Of a DNA stretch of 64,000 bases, positions 12,141 to 22,754 are shown one piece after another. Origin of the DNA: Capillidium heterosporum (Eukaryota; Entomophthoromycota; Entomophthoromycetes; Entomophthorales; Capillidiaceae); NCBI GenBank assembly GCA_016630905.1, contig WBMQ01000007.1, positions 1,116,001 through 1,180,000 of the forward strand, given 5' to 3'. The notes beneath the pieces were generated by a model. It was not told the DNA's origin and ran no database searches. It saw only the letters and a list, made by a program, of their open reading frames with translations. Within the stretch, counting starts at the first letter, position 1. Every line of letters starts with the position of its first letter. The position numbers were made by a program, and so were the translations under genes.

Positions 12141-13136
12141 ATGTTGACCATCCAACTTTCCCTACTGTTATGCCTGACGACCCTAAACTCTGTCCTAAGT
12201 GTAGCCACCAAGGAGGACCTCAGATTTGCCAAAGAAGTCTACGATCAACTTTTAATAGCAAGAGGTGGTAGAGCCATCGCCTACTCTCCAAATTTAGCCA
12301 AAGTAGCTCAGATTCACTGCGAAGACCTGAAGGCCAGCCATGCCATCCAGTCAAAGTACTGTAACATGCACAGCTGGTACCTCAACGGCATGAGTTCCGA
12401 CGATAGGGCCTGCTGCTACACCGAAGATCACAAGCAAGCCAAATGCATGTGGGATAAACCTAAGCAGCTCTCCAACTACAAGGGTAACGGCTATGAAGTC
12501 GTTTTCTACGCAACGGGGTACCTGCCCGATGCCGAGCGGGTCATTGAAGGATTCCGAAATTCTCCAGGCCATAACAAGGTGATTATGAATTTAGATGGTT
12601 GGAAGGAAGACTGGAATGCGGTTGGAGTAGGTCACTCTGGTCCCTATACCAACATCTGGTTTGGTAGGGAATTGGACCCCGAGACTGGCGATGATAAATC
12701 CTATCCTGACTCTGACAAAAAGTATCCAGTACAAAAGGAGGAGGTCAAGCAAGTTAAAGCTCAAGTCCAAGTCCAACCCGAAGTTAAAGAGAAGGAAGAG
12801 AAGAAGGTGGAGACAGTTACTATTACTGCTACCGCTACGGTCACTGTCAAAGAAACTTCTACCGCTACCGTCACTTCTTTGATCACCCAAACTGCTATTT
12901 CACCTTCAACTGGGAGTGTCCCGACCGGTACGGCCACTTGCCCAAGCTTTAGTGAAGAGTCATTCAAAGGGGATATTTGGTACCGTAAAGGGAATACTTG
13001 GTTTAGGGTACCCAAGCTTACGTACATCAAGCAGCTCTCGTTGGACGGTAAGACTCCGGGGTACTTTAAAGTTGATGAACCTACTGATGTCCAGAAGGGC
13101 TATGGATACGTCTATCGTCGTCCTAAAAAGAACTGA
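12141..13136 (+). CDS. Secreted CAP/SCP (PR-1-like) protein
   Basis: 331 aa, single exon. A signal peptide covers about residues 1-20 (LLLCLTTLNSVLSVA). A cysteine-rich CAP domain follows to about residue 185, with ANLAKVAQIHC-like, MHSW, GNGYEVV, GHNKVIMN and NAVGVGHSGPYTNIWFGRE blocks that correspond to the CAP core motifs. Next come a charged linker with Lys/Glu/Val repeats, a Thr/Val/Ala-rich stretch (VTITATATVTV) likely to be O-glycosylated, and a C-terminal segment of about 70 residues with YRKGNTWFRV that I do not recognise. Fungal CAP proteins are extracellular, and some yeast members bind and export sterols. That function is only a family possibility here. Confidence 0.82.
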   Translation: MLTIQLSLLLCLTTLNSVLSVATKEDLRFAKEVYDQLLIARGGRAIAYSPNLAKVAQIHCEDLKASHAIQSKYCNMHSWYLNGMSSDDRACCYTEDHKQAKCMWDKPKQLSNYKGNGYEVVFYATGYLPDAERVIEGFRNSPGHNKVIMNLDGWKEDWNAVGVGHSGPYTNIWFGRELDPETGDDKSYPDSDKKYPVQKEEVKQVKAQVQVQPEVKEKEEKKVETVTITATATVTVKETSTATVTSLITQTAISPSTGSVPTGTATCPSFSEESFKGDIWYRKGNTWFRVPKLTYIKQLSLDGKTPGYFKVDEPTDVQKGYGYVYRRPKKN

Positions 13137-13329
13137 TATATTTAAATAATAAGCTTTGACTATACTGTAATTGATTGTACTTTTTGAAATAAACTTTATG
13201 AATTATCTTTTTAAACCAATCTTTCTAGCATTTTGATAAGTAACTATAACAAACGATATGAAGTTTTACGTATATACATATAAATTTGATAAATTTAAAC
13301 CTTTTTTATGCAGTTATAAAAATTTCTAA

Positions 13330-13482
13330 CTTTCGGCAGCAGATATAGCTATTTTATCTACCTTCGAGCACTTGGCTTATCCTCAAGTAAAAGGTGTCAC
13401 TAGCTCCACTGCAGGGAATTTACTTGCCGGAGAAGGATATTATGAACGGGAGATTAGAGGAAAGGTGGCTTGTCTAAATTAG
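13330..13482 (+). pseudogene. Short coding relic of unknown origin
   Basis: A 51-codon frame reads as convincing protein (ADIAILSTFEHLAYPQV, then a GNLLAGEGYYEREIRGK piece) but has no ATG and is bounded by stops. It probably is a fragment of a decayed gene. The family is not recognised, and chance cannot be excluded. Confidence 0.25.
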
Positions 13483-14875
13483 GGTCTAAATACAATATTA
13501 GTAAAAGTGAATCTAAAGCTCCAGTACAGCTTGAACGATAGGAACAGATCAACTTTAAAACGGAGAGGTGAAGTGAACCTTATATTAGTCGGAGTGACCT
13601 TGACAAGGGGTCCAAATATACATCTCTAGCTTTTTTGAGAGCTCTACAAATACTATTTCAGCATAAAAGCTTAGTAAGTTTGAAAGGTGGGCTGATAATT
13701 CATCAAATTTGTATACTACATTTTACAATTGTAGCAAGGGAAAAATCAACGGCATGGGTTTAAGTACCTTGTACTCTACATATTTCACCCAAAATGCTCG
13801 GCCTAACCGTCTACTGAGAAGTATGTATCCTGTCATGAGTGGATGCCAGACGTTATGTAAAAGGGTAGTAGCATTTTTATCCAATAAATTTTATAAGCCA
13901 ACTGCTAAATCATTATTTGCCCAAGACCTAATGAATAAATCGATATAACCAATAGAAAGGGCCTTTTTGTCAAAGCTAAACTGAAACTTCCAATTATCTT
14001 TTCAAATCCACCTATGAATTTGAGCTAAATATAGTCCATATCTAAATATATATTTAATAAGTTCCGAATCAATTATACTATTTTTGGCTGTTTTTACTAC
14101 TTTGTAAGCAATTAATTTGGAATGGAAATCCTTCTGGAGACGGACTCTGCGACAAAAGAGAATTTTACGGTTCCTATCGGAATGCCAATATATTAGCAAA
14201 GTATAGCAGCCTTACTATACTAAACTACAAAGCAAATTGGTGATCTAACCTCAATATCTACAAACTTTCGTTGCAGTAAACTAATATATTGGTAGAAAAC
14301 TAAGGTTCTCATATGAAGAAGGCACAATCCCAATTAATGTGCTAAACCTTTAAACCTACAAATCCATAGCTGGACCTACTGGGTTATATACGGTTTTAAA
14401 TAAAGTAGTCCTCAATCACCTTCAAAGTATGTATTGAAATTCTCGGATAGTATTTGTTACAAACCAAATTCATTTAGCTGGACCATAGTGAAATATAGTT
14501 ATACGAATTGTGCAATAGAGTTTTCAAAATGTAGGTATTTAATTGTAGAAAGTTTGGGAATCTTTTTTACTTTCGTATCAACTAGTTTAGCTTTTCGAGA
14601 CCATCAATTTTCCCATCAGCCCTATATATACATTTGAATCTAGTGAGCCGTGCTTCTAATTTAAAGTATATTACATCTAATTCAAACTTTTAACCATTAT
14701 TATATTTTAGTTTAATTAATTAAACCTCAAAAAAGTAATTTCGTACTGCAGGATTTAAATCTTTCGGATACAAGTATATAACTGCTGCTTCCCACTATTT
14801 CATTTGCGTCTACCCTATCCTCATCAACTTTTATATAACAACACCTTTACTACGATTGTGCCAATCTAGAAAACA
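13483..14875. other. AT-rich spacer
   Basis: About 1.4 kb with only short, uninformative open frames on both strands. A TATATAA element lies near 14831, about 40 nt before the next start codon. Confidence 0.5.
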
Positions 14876-15307
14876 ATGAAGTTTATCCACCTAGTCGAGT
14901 TAACTTTAACTCTATCCACCTTAGTTTCCAGTAGACCCACCTCCAACGGTAGTAACAACCAAGTTGGTATCGTACGTAGGTACTGGGGCTACCCCATGAT
15001 TTGGGCTGATACTGGTGATCAGGATTCCCAAGCTACTACCGCCAACTCCAAAAGTGACATCAATTCGAACGCCAGCAACGACTACCAGAATACCAATACC
15101 AATAGTCAGAACTACGACCAAAGCTCGAACCAGGCTAACACTCAAGTAAACCAAAACAGCAATCGGAGGTTGATCAAGTCCAATACCAAGAAGAATATCA
15201 ACACTTACTCGGATTACGATTCAGACGTTATTGATTCGAGCCAAGAAGGCACCGATGGGAGTCAAAGCTACGTCAACGGTCTAATTTCCGGATTGAAATC
15301 CAATTGA
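14876..15307 (+). CDS. Small secreted Asn/Gln/Ser-rich protein
   Basis: 143 aa, single exon. Signal peptide at about residues 1-19 (MKFIHLVELTLTLSTLVSS). Shortly after it is a dibasic site in GIVRR followed by YWGYPMIWADTGDQD, an aromatic segment that could be a released peptide if a Kex2-type protease cuts there. The rest is low complexity, rich in Asn, Ser, Gln and Asp, ending in an amphipathic NGLISGLKSN. The architecture resembles the two Asn-rich secreted proteins at 26649-25924 and 32405-33538, although the leader is not clearly the same. No family is recognised. Function could be a cell-wall or matrix protein, or a peptide precursor; this is inference. Confidence 0.6.
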   Translation: MKFIHLVELTLTLSTLVSSRPTSNGSNNQVGIVRRYWGYPMIWADTGDQDSQATTANSKSDINSNASNDYQNTNTNSQNYDQSSNQANTQVNQNSNRRLIKSNTKKNINTYSDYDSDVIDSSQEGTDGSQSYVNGLISGLKSN

Positions 15308-15672
15308 ATATGTCTTCCATCTATATCACTAGAACTTCGAACCTTGAATGTTTTTAAGATGTACCGTGTATACCTTTGAAATTTAAAGTTGGCTGTTTGG
15401 ATATATATAAACTTAGTTCAGGACTCATCCCATCTCTTCCCCTTCCTTTTCCTTCTACATTTTATTTAAATAATATTACTGGTAAATAAAGACCTACCCT
15501 TTATATTACAATATTTTCAAAGCTTTGTACTTACAACCACATATCACTTTCTTTCAAATGATGATAGCTTCTAATATATTGAACTAAATGAAAGCTCAGC
15601 TAAAACATTGTAAACTACGATGCTATATAAATATAAAATAATATACATTTATTACTACATTTTAATTAAAAA
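15308..15672. other. Convergent 3' intergenic region
   Basis: Tail-to-tail spacer between the small secreted protein and the class II cyclase-like gene. AT-rich, presumably containing both 3' ends. No specific element identified. Confidence 0.5.
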
Positions 15673-17370
15673 TTAAATACTATTCTCCGAATCGGTAGAG
15701 TTGGCTTGAGACATTGGCAAGGAAAGTGGTGGTAAGTCGGGTGACAAGTAATCCAAATCATTGACCCCTTCATCGACATCCCTTTCATCTATCTCCTCAG
15801 CAATCAATGTACAAGCCTTTAGAGCGAAAGCCTGATCAACCAACTGGTTGAAGACTTTACCTTTAGTTGTAGGCAACAAGTAAAGCTCCGATTCTTTCCA
15901 ACTTCCATCCTGGGTTTGTAAATCTATTAACAATTGCCTATCTACCAAATTTTCTACATCGAACATATACGCCAAGATAATACGCTTGGATAAATCTAGT
16001 ACGTCACAAGTCCTACCCAAGCGTAACTTTATACCTTGAATGAGTTTTTTTTGCAGTTGACAGTGATTAGGTAGGTTAAACTTGTAAAGGATACGACTGA
16101 AGTGATACAGGAAAGTCTCGGGTTGGCGGTAGTAGTGAGTACCAAAGTGGTAGCCGTCGTTCAAAAGGAAGTTACTGACCAGCTTTAAATTCCTTACGAC
16201 GACAGGGTGTTGTGATAAGTTTAAAATGTAAGCACAGTAGATGACGTTGCAATTGACAACTTGATCCATTCTAGGTCGATCCTTATCGAAGTAAACTAAC
16301 AAATTGTTATCATCATCAACGTTCTTCAAGACATAGTTGAAGCATCTAACGGCCTGCTTCTTAGTGATGTAGCCCATCTCGTAGAAATAGGCCAAGTTTA
16401 GAGACATGGTGTCGATGTCGGCCGGTAATTTTTTGAAGTTCTGGCCAAAGTAACCAAAGGGTCCACTGGCAATTAAATCGATGACTTCTTGGATGATGGT
16501 ATCGTTCAGTAGGTTGCAATTGGATACGGTAGCAGCTAAAGTCGGGTTGAAGTACTCAAAGAGATCGCCACAGTAACATACTTTAGTTAGGTTTTCCATT
16601 TCCTCCGAATTGTTCAAGTTGATGTCCTTGGCTTGAACTGGTTGGTCCATAACTACGGTGGACTTGTACTCTTTCGTCGCAACTATACGTCGTAAAGCCT
16701 GCTGACCTAAATCTACAACCTCGTCCATATTTTTCGATCCGAATTGACGCATCAAACTTTCTAATCCGACATTAAATGGGAAAGCAAACCAACCGTTGGA
16801 GCGTAGATTAGCCGACATTTCCAAGGATTTACATACTACATAGGCACAGGATTGGTAGCTTGAGTTTAGGTTGGATATCGTGGTAAATAGTTGATCTTGC
16901 CATTGACTACCTAGAATTTGCAATACAGTTTGGTACTCGGGAACTGGTAGGTCGATGTATCCTACTACTTTGAAGTTTAGGGATTGAAGTTGAGTTAACA
17001 AGCCGTAGTTGATACTACATTTGGAAAACAACTTGTCTAACAGGGATTTGACTTCCGATATAGATAGTTTAAATTTGGTGCTTATGTTCTGTAAAAATTG
17101 AGGTTTAGTGATACTGTTGGATTGATATAGTTTAAATTGGTGATGAGCGAGCAACTTCTGCAAGATACGTTCTTCCTCGTTGATACCGTAGTTAAGTAGG
17201 ACCGATAGGCTTAAAACTACGATTGAAATGTTAGAGTCAGCGGAAAACTGAGTAGCAGAATTTGTAAATAGGTGAAGGTTAGGTTCGTGGGCTTTGTTGC
17301 CGAGGTCTTTGGTGTTGTCAAAATCTAGTTGTTGCACATTTATATAGGGAGACTTTATAGGTTTAAACAT
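15673..17370 (-). CDS. Class II terpene-cyclase-like protein (DxDT type)
   Basis: 565 aa, single exon. The C-terminal half has features of the prenyltransferase/squalene-oxidase repeat fold of class II cyclases: DIDTMS at residues 318-323 in the place of the proton-donating DxDD motif, RPRMDxxVNCNV at 365-376, and a QW-like QTQDGSW at 485-491. Variants with DxDT(T) occur in bacterial drimenyl-diphosphate-type cyclases. If active, the protein would protonate and cyclise a linear prenyl diphosphate, and a class I enzyme could then process the product. The N-terminal 260 residues are divergent. No class I DDxxD or NSE motif is visible, so it appears monofunctional. It lies between terpene synthases. 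A role as a non-catalytic repeat protein cannot be excluded. Confidence 0.65.
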   Translation of the reverse strand: MFKPIKSPYINVQQLDFDNTKDLGNKAHEPNLHLFTNSATQFSADSNISIVVLSLSVLLNYGINEEERILQKLLAHHQFKLYQSNSITKPQFLQNISTKFKLSISEVKSLLDKLFSKCSINYGLLTQLQSLNFKVVGYIDLPVPEYQTVLQILGSQWQDQLFTTISNLNSSYQSCAYVVCKSLEMSANLRSNGWFAFPFNVGLESLMRQFGSKNMDEVVDLGQQALRRIVATKEYKSTVVMDQPVQAKDINLNNSEEMENLTKVCYCGDLFEYFNPTLAATVSNCNLLNDTIIQEVIDLIASGPFGYFGQNFKKLPADIDTMSLNLAYFYEMGYITKKQAVRCFNYVLKNVDDDNNLLVYFDKDRPRMDQVVNCNVIYCAYILNLSQHPVVVRNLKLVSNFLLNDGYHFGTHYYRQPETFLYHFSRILYKFNLPNHCQLQKKLIQGIKLRLGRTCDVLDLSKRIILAYMFDVENLVDRQLLIDLQTQDGSWKESELYLLPTTKGKVFNQLVDQAFALKACTLIAEEIDERDVDEGVNDLDYLSPDLPPLSLPMSQANSTDSENSI

Positions 17371-17605
17371 GGCTCATTAATTAATTAAAAGTTAAAGGTA
17401 GTCGTATCTAAGCTTATGTAGGTTGGAATTTTAAAATCGTAAGCTAAATTAGGCCCAAGTCCTAACTATTTATACTTCCATCTCATTAGAACTTGTGTTT
17501 CTAGCCTGTGTAGACCAATCCTTTTCATTTGATCTATCTTTATAGAATTTGGTTTATTTAGATATGGACATACAAATTTTGGATAGTTTAAAACAGGATT
17601 AAACT

Positions 17606-17960
17606 ATGCCTACCACCCAATTAGTAGCTGCAAGGGATTACTCCCATCCAAACCAGTTGGAAGAACTTTATCAATCTATGAAACTAAGTACTAGTCTGAA
17701 ATAGGCGTTTTAAGTTATTACGCGCTGATGCTGTTCTTGAAGTGGGAGTTATAGCCACCTTTCCCAGCAAAGAAGATCCAATTTCTTCGTTTAGTGTCCT
17801 TTCGGAGCCCATAGAGGTATAAGTAAAACGTATTAGCTTTGGCGTTTCAAGAAGCTGGGTTAAAATTTTGGATTTTAGTCCTTCCTAAATTTAAATTTGG
17901 TTTACTACATTTAGTACCTGCCTCCCTTTTTTTCGAATATCGCAGTTATATCTAGTTTCC
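17606..17960 (+). pseudogene. Possible decayed gene, family unknown
   Basis: ATG 17606 opens 32 codons of ordinary protein composition (MPTTQLVAARDYSHPNQLEE) that hit a stop at 17702. Further protein-like pieces follow in other frames (LRADAVLEVGVIATFPSKED near 17725-17800; WILVLPKFKFGLLHLVPASL near 17870-17930). It lies divergently beside the class II cyclase gene. This could be a broken gene or one with an intron I failed to find. Low confidence. Confidence 0.25.
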
Positions 17961-20178
17961 AGTTTAAAATCTGTTATGGAGGTTAAGTTTATTGGCTCAA
18001 CACTTGGTACTAAGGATTAATTGACAGCTTTGGTATTCATACTATAGAGTTTTGGACTACGGTTGCCAAGTCGAATTTAATTTTCCATTTCCACCCAGCA
18101 TCTTTCCTAAGCTGTAGTTCCAAGTCTGAGACTTTAGCTGATACCCAGCAGCCCAAAGTTAATAGTATATCAGGCTGCAGCTTCTTTAAAGATGTATTCA
18201 ACAAAAAAGCTATTATGCTCTTATTGCATTCACATCATTTATGTAGCTTTTAGCTTGAAATTTAATAACATTTCATTATTAATAGTCTTCCGTAAAACGT
18301 TAATCTATGCCAAAAATGTAAGAACAGGTTACATTGAAGTGCTTGGTAAGGGTTAAAGTTTTTCAATACAGGGATTCGGGTCTACTATCAAATTTTAAGG
18401 TATCGAAAACTCTATTGGAAAGTGAATGATGGTCAATAGAACTCCAATTTTTATCATCGTGTGTATAGTTTCATATAGCCTAGCACTAGTACCGAGCCTA
18501 ACTTATTCGTATTACAAAAATTAATATTTTGCTGCTCATATTGATAATAATGCAGACTATAGATGCTGTATCTGATCTACATATGTTGGCTAAATTAGAT
18601 GATTCCCTTACAGACCTCCTAGAATTCCTTTTTATTAAAAATGTATACATTTTTTAATAATAATAAAGGATGTAAAGGATGTATCCTTATTGCTAGGACG
18701 CAAAAGACCCTAGTTTACCGATATAGCCAATTCGAGACAAACTCTTCGATATGTAACAACGAAGAAAGAGGAAATAAATTCCTATAAAAGGAGATATTTA
18801 CTAGTTAGGAACTTGTACTCGAGTCATAAAGATAGCTGGTGACTTGTGGATATATAAGGTAGTGGCGTTTTTCCATGGAAATCCGCTTACCTACCTTTAG
18901 AATGGTTAACTCTATTTCCATATTGCAAGTCAATACTACACATCTCTAAACATGCTTGTACATTTTCGGTCTCGAAGCCTCCAAAATTTATAAAAAGTTT
19001 CATAGCAAACTCTAAACTAATGAAGAAAACCAATGTATAAATACCAATAAAGGTAATTTCCGAATAGTAATGACGTACAAATGTGCTTAGCCTATATCTT
19101 TATGAACGATCCAGCCTAAAAACAGGTTAGGACCCTCCTACTTTAGCTACTTTTCGCTGTTTGAAGTGGATACCAGTTTTGGTTTTGAAGGTGGAAAGGA
19201 TTCCATAAGGCCAGGCTGTCACTGATTTGCTTTGTCAAACCGTTTCATCAGGACGTAAAGGTATATAGATACCCAGCTTCTCTTAGCCCAGCCCATGAGC
19301 GTTCACTTTACCCTTCAAAAAAGTAAAGCATCAACCATCTTACAATCACTAAAAGGTCCACAAGCTTTTTGAATTGGACTGCTTTTAATTGGAGGCTTTA
19401 GGCTCTAATCCAAATATATTGCTATTGATTGGATTCTAAGATTATGCATCCAATTATACTCAGTAACTTGATTCGTGCTATTTTAATGGGATCGAGATCA
19501 CTAGTTAAGGCTCAACAGATTTTTTGAAAGAATAAGGTAGTTGAGAAATTTTCTTTGTCATCATACCTGTTTGTTATCAATGGGGATCTACCTACCCAGC
19601 TAAATCTGTAGCCTGGAGTTCTCGACTCTCCGTACAAAATGTTTTCAATGGTTTCCCTAATGTACTGTTCAAAATATTTCAATGAAAGATCCAAATGCAT
19701 TATACTTTTCAATAGCTATTTTAATTCGAGAAATAAAGCATCTTTTAGTAGCCTATATTTTCTATGGGTAAACTTTGAGCTATTATTTTTAGTCAGTGGA
19801 AAGAGGTGGCTCAAACAACCTACTCTAAAGTTTGCGACTAAATGTTCTTATTTTCTTTTGAATTGAAAAGTTAACTAAAACGGGTTAGAAGGGAGAGTGA
19901 ATTCAAGTTATAGGATAGACAGGCTTGAGAGTAATTAGTGCCGAAGTTAAAATAAACCGGATGAAACTGCCTTTCCCATACTCTAAACTTATTATTGGAG
20001 TTGCTTTTTTGAATAACACTCACCAGTCCCAAACGATACTTCGTTTACGTTTAGAGTTCAATCTTTACGGTTTTTGTTTACCTATCCATTTTAATTGCAA
20101 GCTGTCAACTTCAATATAAAAGCATTTCAACATTTATGTCAATGGATAGTTCTTTTGGAAGGTAAAAGTATCACAACA
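17961..20178. other. Long AT-rich spacer
   Basis: About 2.2 kb between the cyclase-side relic and the next terpene synthase. Several 60-75-codon frames exist on both strands, but none shows a recognisable domain. No RNA gene seen. Confidence 0.45.
20115..20122 (+). promoter_or_regulatory. TATA box of terpene synthase paralog 2
   Basis: TATAAAAG lies 57 nt before the ATG at 20179. Similar elements precede paralog 3 and the LEU fusion at comparable distances. Motif match only. Confidence 0.45.
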
Positions 20179-21222
20179 ATGGAATTCAAAGTCGAAAGGT
20201 TCTACCTACCTCCCATCTCCATAACAGAAATCTGTTCAGTCTCAAGCCCGTTTAAAGGGGACCTAACCATAAAGTTAGAAGTCGACAGCTGGTCCCACCA
20301 GAACTTAGCCAAGGTAACCAATTCCAACTCTCCATCCAAGAAAATAGGTGTAGAATATGCAGGCTACATGTACCCGTACGGAAAATTGCGCTACAACTTT
20401 GTCCTCATGTCCAAGTTTCTAACTTTCCTGTTCGCCTACGACGACATTGATATGTCCAACTCTACAACCAGTAAAGAAGATAAAAGTCCCGTCAGCAAGT
20501 TTGATACATTCATAAAAGTATTCGAAGGTAAACAGGAACCCAAGTCAACTACAGAGCGCATCTTAAACACGTTTGGTGAAGAGATTCGTACCAACATCAA
20601 TAAAGCAGCCAGTGACCGCATAAGTTTAGGTATGAAGTTGTGGGTAGGTTCTATGAAAAAGGAACAAAAATTAAAGGATGATTTAAACGACCCCAACGTC
20701 AACATGTCCATCGATCAGTACTTGAAGTTTAGAGCCGACAATGGTGGTGCTGTTTTAATAACCGCCATAGGCGAAGTCATTCAAAACCTGGACACTTTTC
20801 AATTTTTGAACGCAAGTAGTACCAAGTTCAACGCTGTATTCCAAGCTTGTGCCAACCATCTAGGCTTAGTCAACGATCTGTACTCCTTCCGTAAAGAGTA
20901 CTACCAGGATATGGGTGCAAACTGCCTGTATGTTTTAGCTCACCACCATAAATTGGGCATGGATAAGGCCGTCCAGATGACGAAGGAACTTATTGAAAAG
21001 TATGAGCTTGAGTTCTATAGGGAACGCGATGCTATACTTGAAAATAATCCTAGCGATGAAGAAATAGACTATTTAAATATGTTATTAGCTTGTATGAGTG
21101 GGAATATTGAGTATTCTCAGGAATCGGTACGATACCATGGGGCTAGAGATAAACGGTCGGAGGTTAAGGAAGGTGGATGGTTGGTTATGAATCCGGAGTT
21201 TACCTGTCTGACTAGCGAATAA
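20179..21222 (+). CDS. Class I terpene synthase (paralog 2)
   Basis: 347 aa, single exon. The frame is open upstream to 20095, but ATG 20179 matches the start of paralog 1 (MEFKVERFYLPP). The metal-binding motif is in FAYDDIDMSN (residues 88-91), the NSE-type motif NDLYSFRKE at 232-240 and RY near the end. Cytosolic prenyl-diphosphate cyclase by family. Substrate and product are unknown. It is the most divergent of the complete paralogs: it has a TTSKEDKSPVS insertion after the metal motif and differs through residues 15-60. It is followed on the same strand by paralog 3, with 1.5 kb between them, so they are not an operon-like pair. Confidence 0.9.
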   Translation: MEFKVERFYLPPISITEICSVSSPFKGDLTIKLEVDSWSHQNLAKVTNSNSPSKKIGVEYAGYMYPYGKLRYNFVLMSKFLTFLFAYDDIDMSNSTTSKEDKSPVSKFDTFIKVFEGKQEPKSTTERILNTFGEEIRTNINKAASDRISLGMKLWVGSMKKEQKLKDDLNDPNVNMSIDQYLKFRADNGGAVLITAIGEVIQNLDTFQFLNASSTKFNAVFQACANHLGLVNDLYSFRKEYYQDMGANCLYVLAHHHKLGMDKAVQMTKELIEKYELEFYRERDAILENNPSDEEIDYLNMLLACMSGNIEYSQESVRYHGARDKRSEVKEGGWLVMNPEFTCLTSE

Positions 21223-22699
21223 ATGTGTTATTTATAGATAGATTTAAACTGTATGTTGAATTTTAGTACAGGCTTTTACAACTGAACTTCCAACACACCT
21301 AGTCTTTCCTACCAGAGTTTAATAGTTTTCGGTGAAGCTTATTGAATCTGATAGTTGATGTATTTTTATTGAAAGCTTTAGTTTGATTAGTTTCCGCTAC
21401 GATTAAACTTTTTTAATAACAGCTCTGATCAACACTGAAGTCTCAAGTGTCAAGATATATACGATACTTCCATTTTATACTTTGTAGTGGGGGAAATTTT
21501 TGTCAGATCGGCATCAACCGGTGCCCTATAGGGCTTTGAATTTCTACAGCGGGTTGAAGCTGCACCTAGGAGTTATCCCAACCTATACATACATTCCTGA
21601 GAAGTGGAGCTTACTACATACCATCACATCCCATTCAACACTAGGTTGAATCACTACTGTGCAATCGTTGATAGTATATAGTGCAATAGTTATATCTCAA
21701 TAGTATCCAGCTCTTTGATAGACCTATTAGCCTTTTGATGATAGGATACAATCCTTGACCTTTCTTTCTGAAGAGTTTTCAACAATAATAGGATGGCAGC
21801 GTTAATAGTTTTCGTCCTATAAAGCTAATTGTTCGAATAGATTTACATATATATTACTTTAAATATCCCAGCAAATAAACTAATTTTGGATATAGAAAAT
21901 CATGATATTTTATTAAAAGTTATAGTTTCCTCTCAATGCTAGTATCGGAAACCAACACACACCTTTCTTAGCTTATGATGGGCCAGAGCTTCCATTCCAG
22001 TGTCTACGCCTTCGAATTCAAGTCTAATTCCTGTTACCAGCTCTTTTTAGATTTCCGACTTTATCCATTTTGATTCACAACTTATTCACTTTGGCTTACT
22101 AACTCGACCTAATTTGTCACTAGAAAAGTATAATTTTCTTGATCCTTGGTCTAAACAAGCTCAAGCTCTACCAGATCCAAGCCTGTTTATTAATAAGAAT
22201 AAGTAACCGGACGTGGAGGGACAGAGATAAGTTGGACCGGTAGTTCTATCAAGCCGGAAAACTAGAATTCTTGACCAACCTGGTTTTATCGGAAATCAAC
22301 AACGCTGTGTAAATTTTGGAAATTGACCATTTAAGGTTTAAATTTTGCCATTTTGGGTCTTAGTCCGTCTAGCTTTATAGCATTTGTACACCTAAAGCGT
22401 GCTAATGTTACTATTTTATGAACTAATCTGTGAAATTTGTAATATTTTACTGCTGTCTAAGGTATGCTTGAGACTTTCCTAACAAATAAAAGTAAAATGT
22501 GCTAAAGTCGTTGGCTCTCTAAAATTTGATCCAATTGAAGGTTCCCATCAAGAATTAGGATTGGCTATCATCTCCTACTCGGGATAAATATAGGTGTTGA
22601 TCAAATTCTATAAGTCAAAGATTCCCACTCACATACCATCCCAAAGCTAATAGATCTAAAGTTCCCTCGACCAATATATTGAAGATATTGGAAACAGGG
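21223..22699. other. Spacer between terpene synthases 2 and 3
   Basis: About 1.5 kb. A short frame near 21975-22080 reads MMGQSFHSSVYAFEFKSNS but then stops. Nothing supported. Confidence 0.45.
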
Positions 22700-22707
22700 T
22701 ATAAAAG
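22700..22707 (+). promoter_or_regulatory. TATA box of terpene synthase paralog 3
   Basis: TATAAAAG is 48 nt upstream of ATG 22755 and 75 nt upstream of the next in-frame ATG at 22782. Motif match only. Confidence 0.45.
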
Positions 22708-22754
22708 ATAAAGGCTTCCATCTCTAAAAAGTATATTCATATCAATTGACACCC

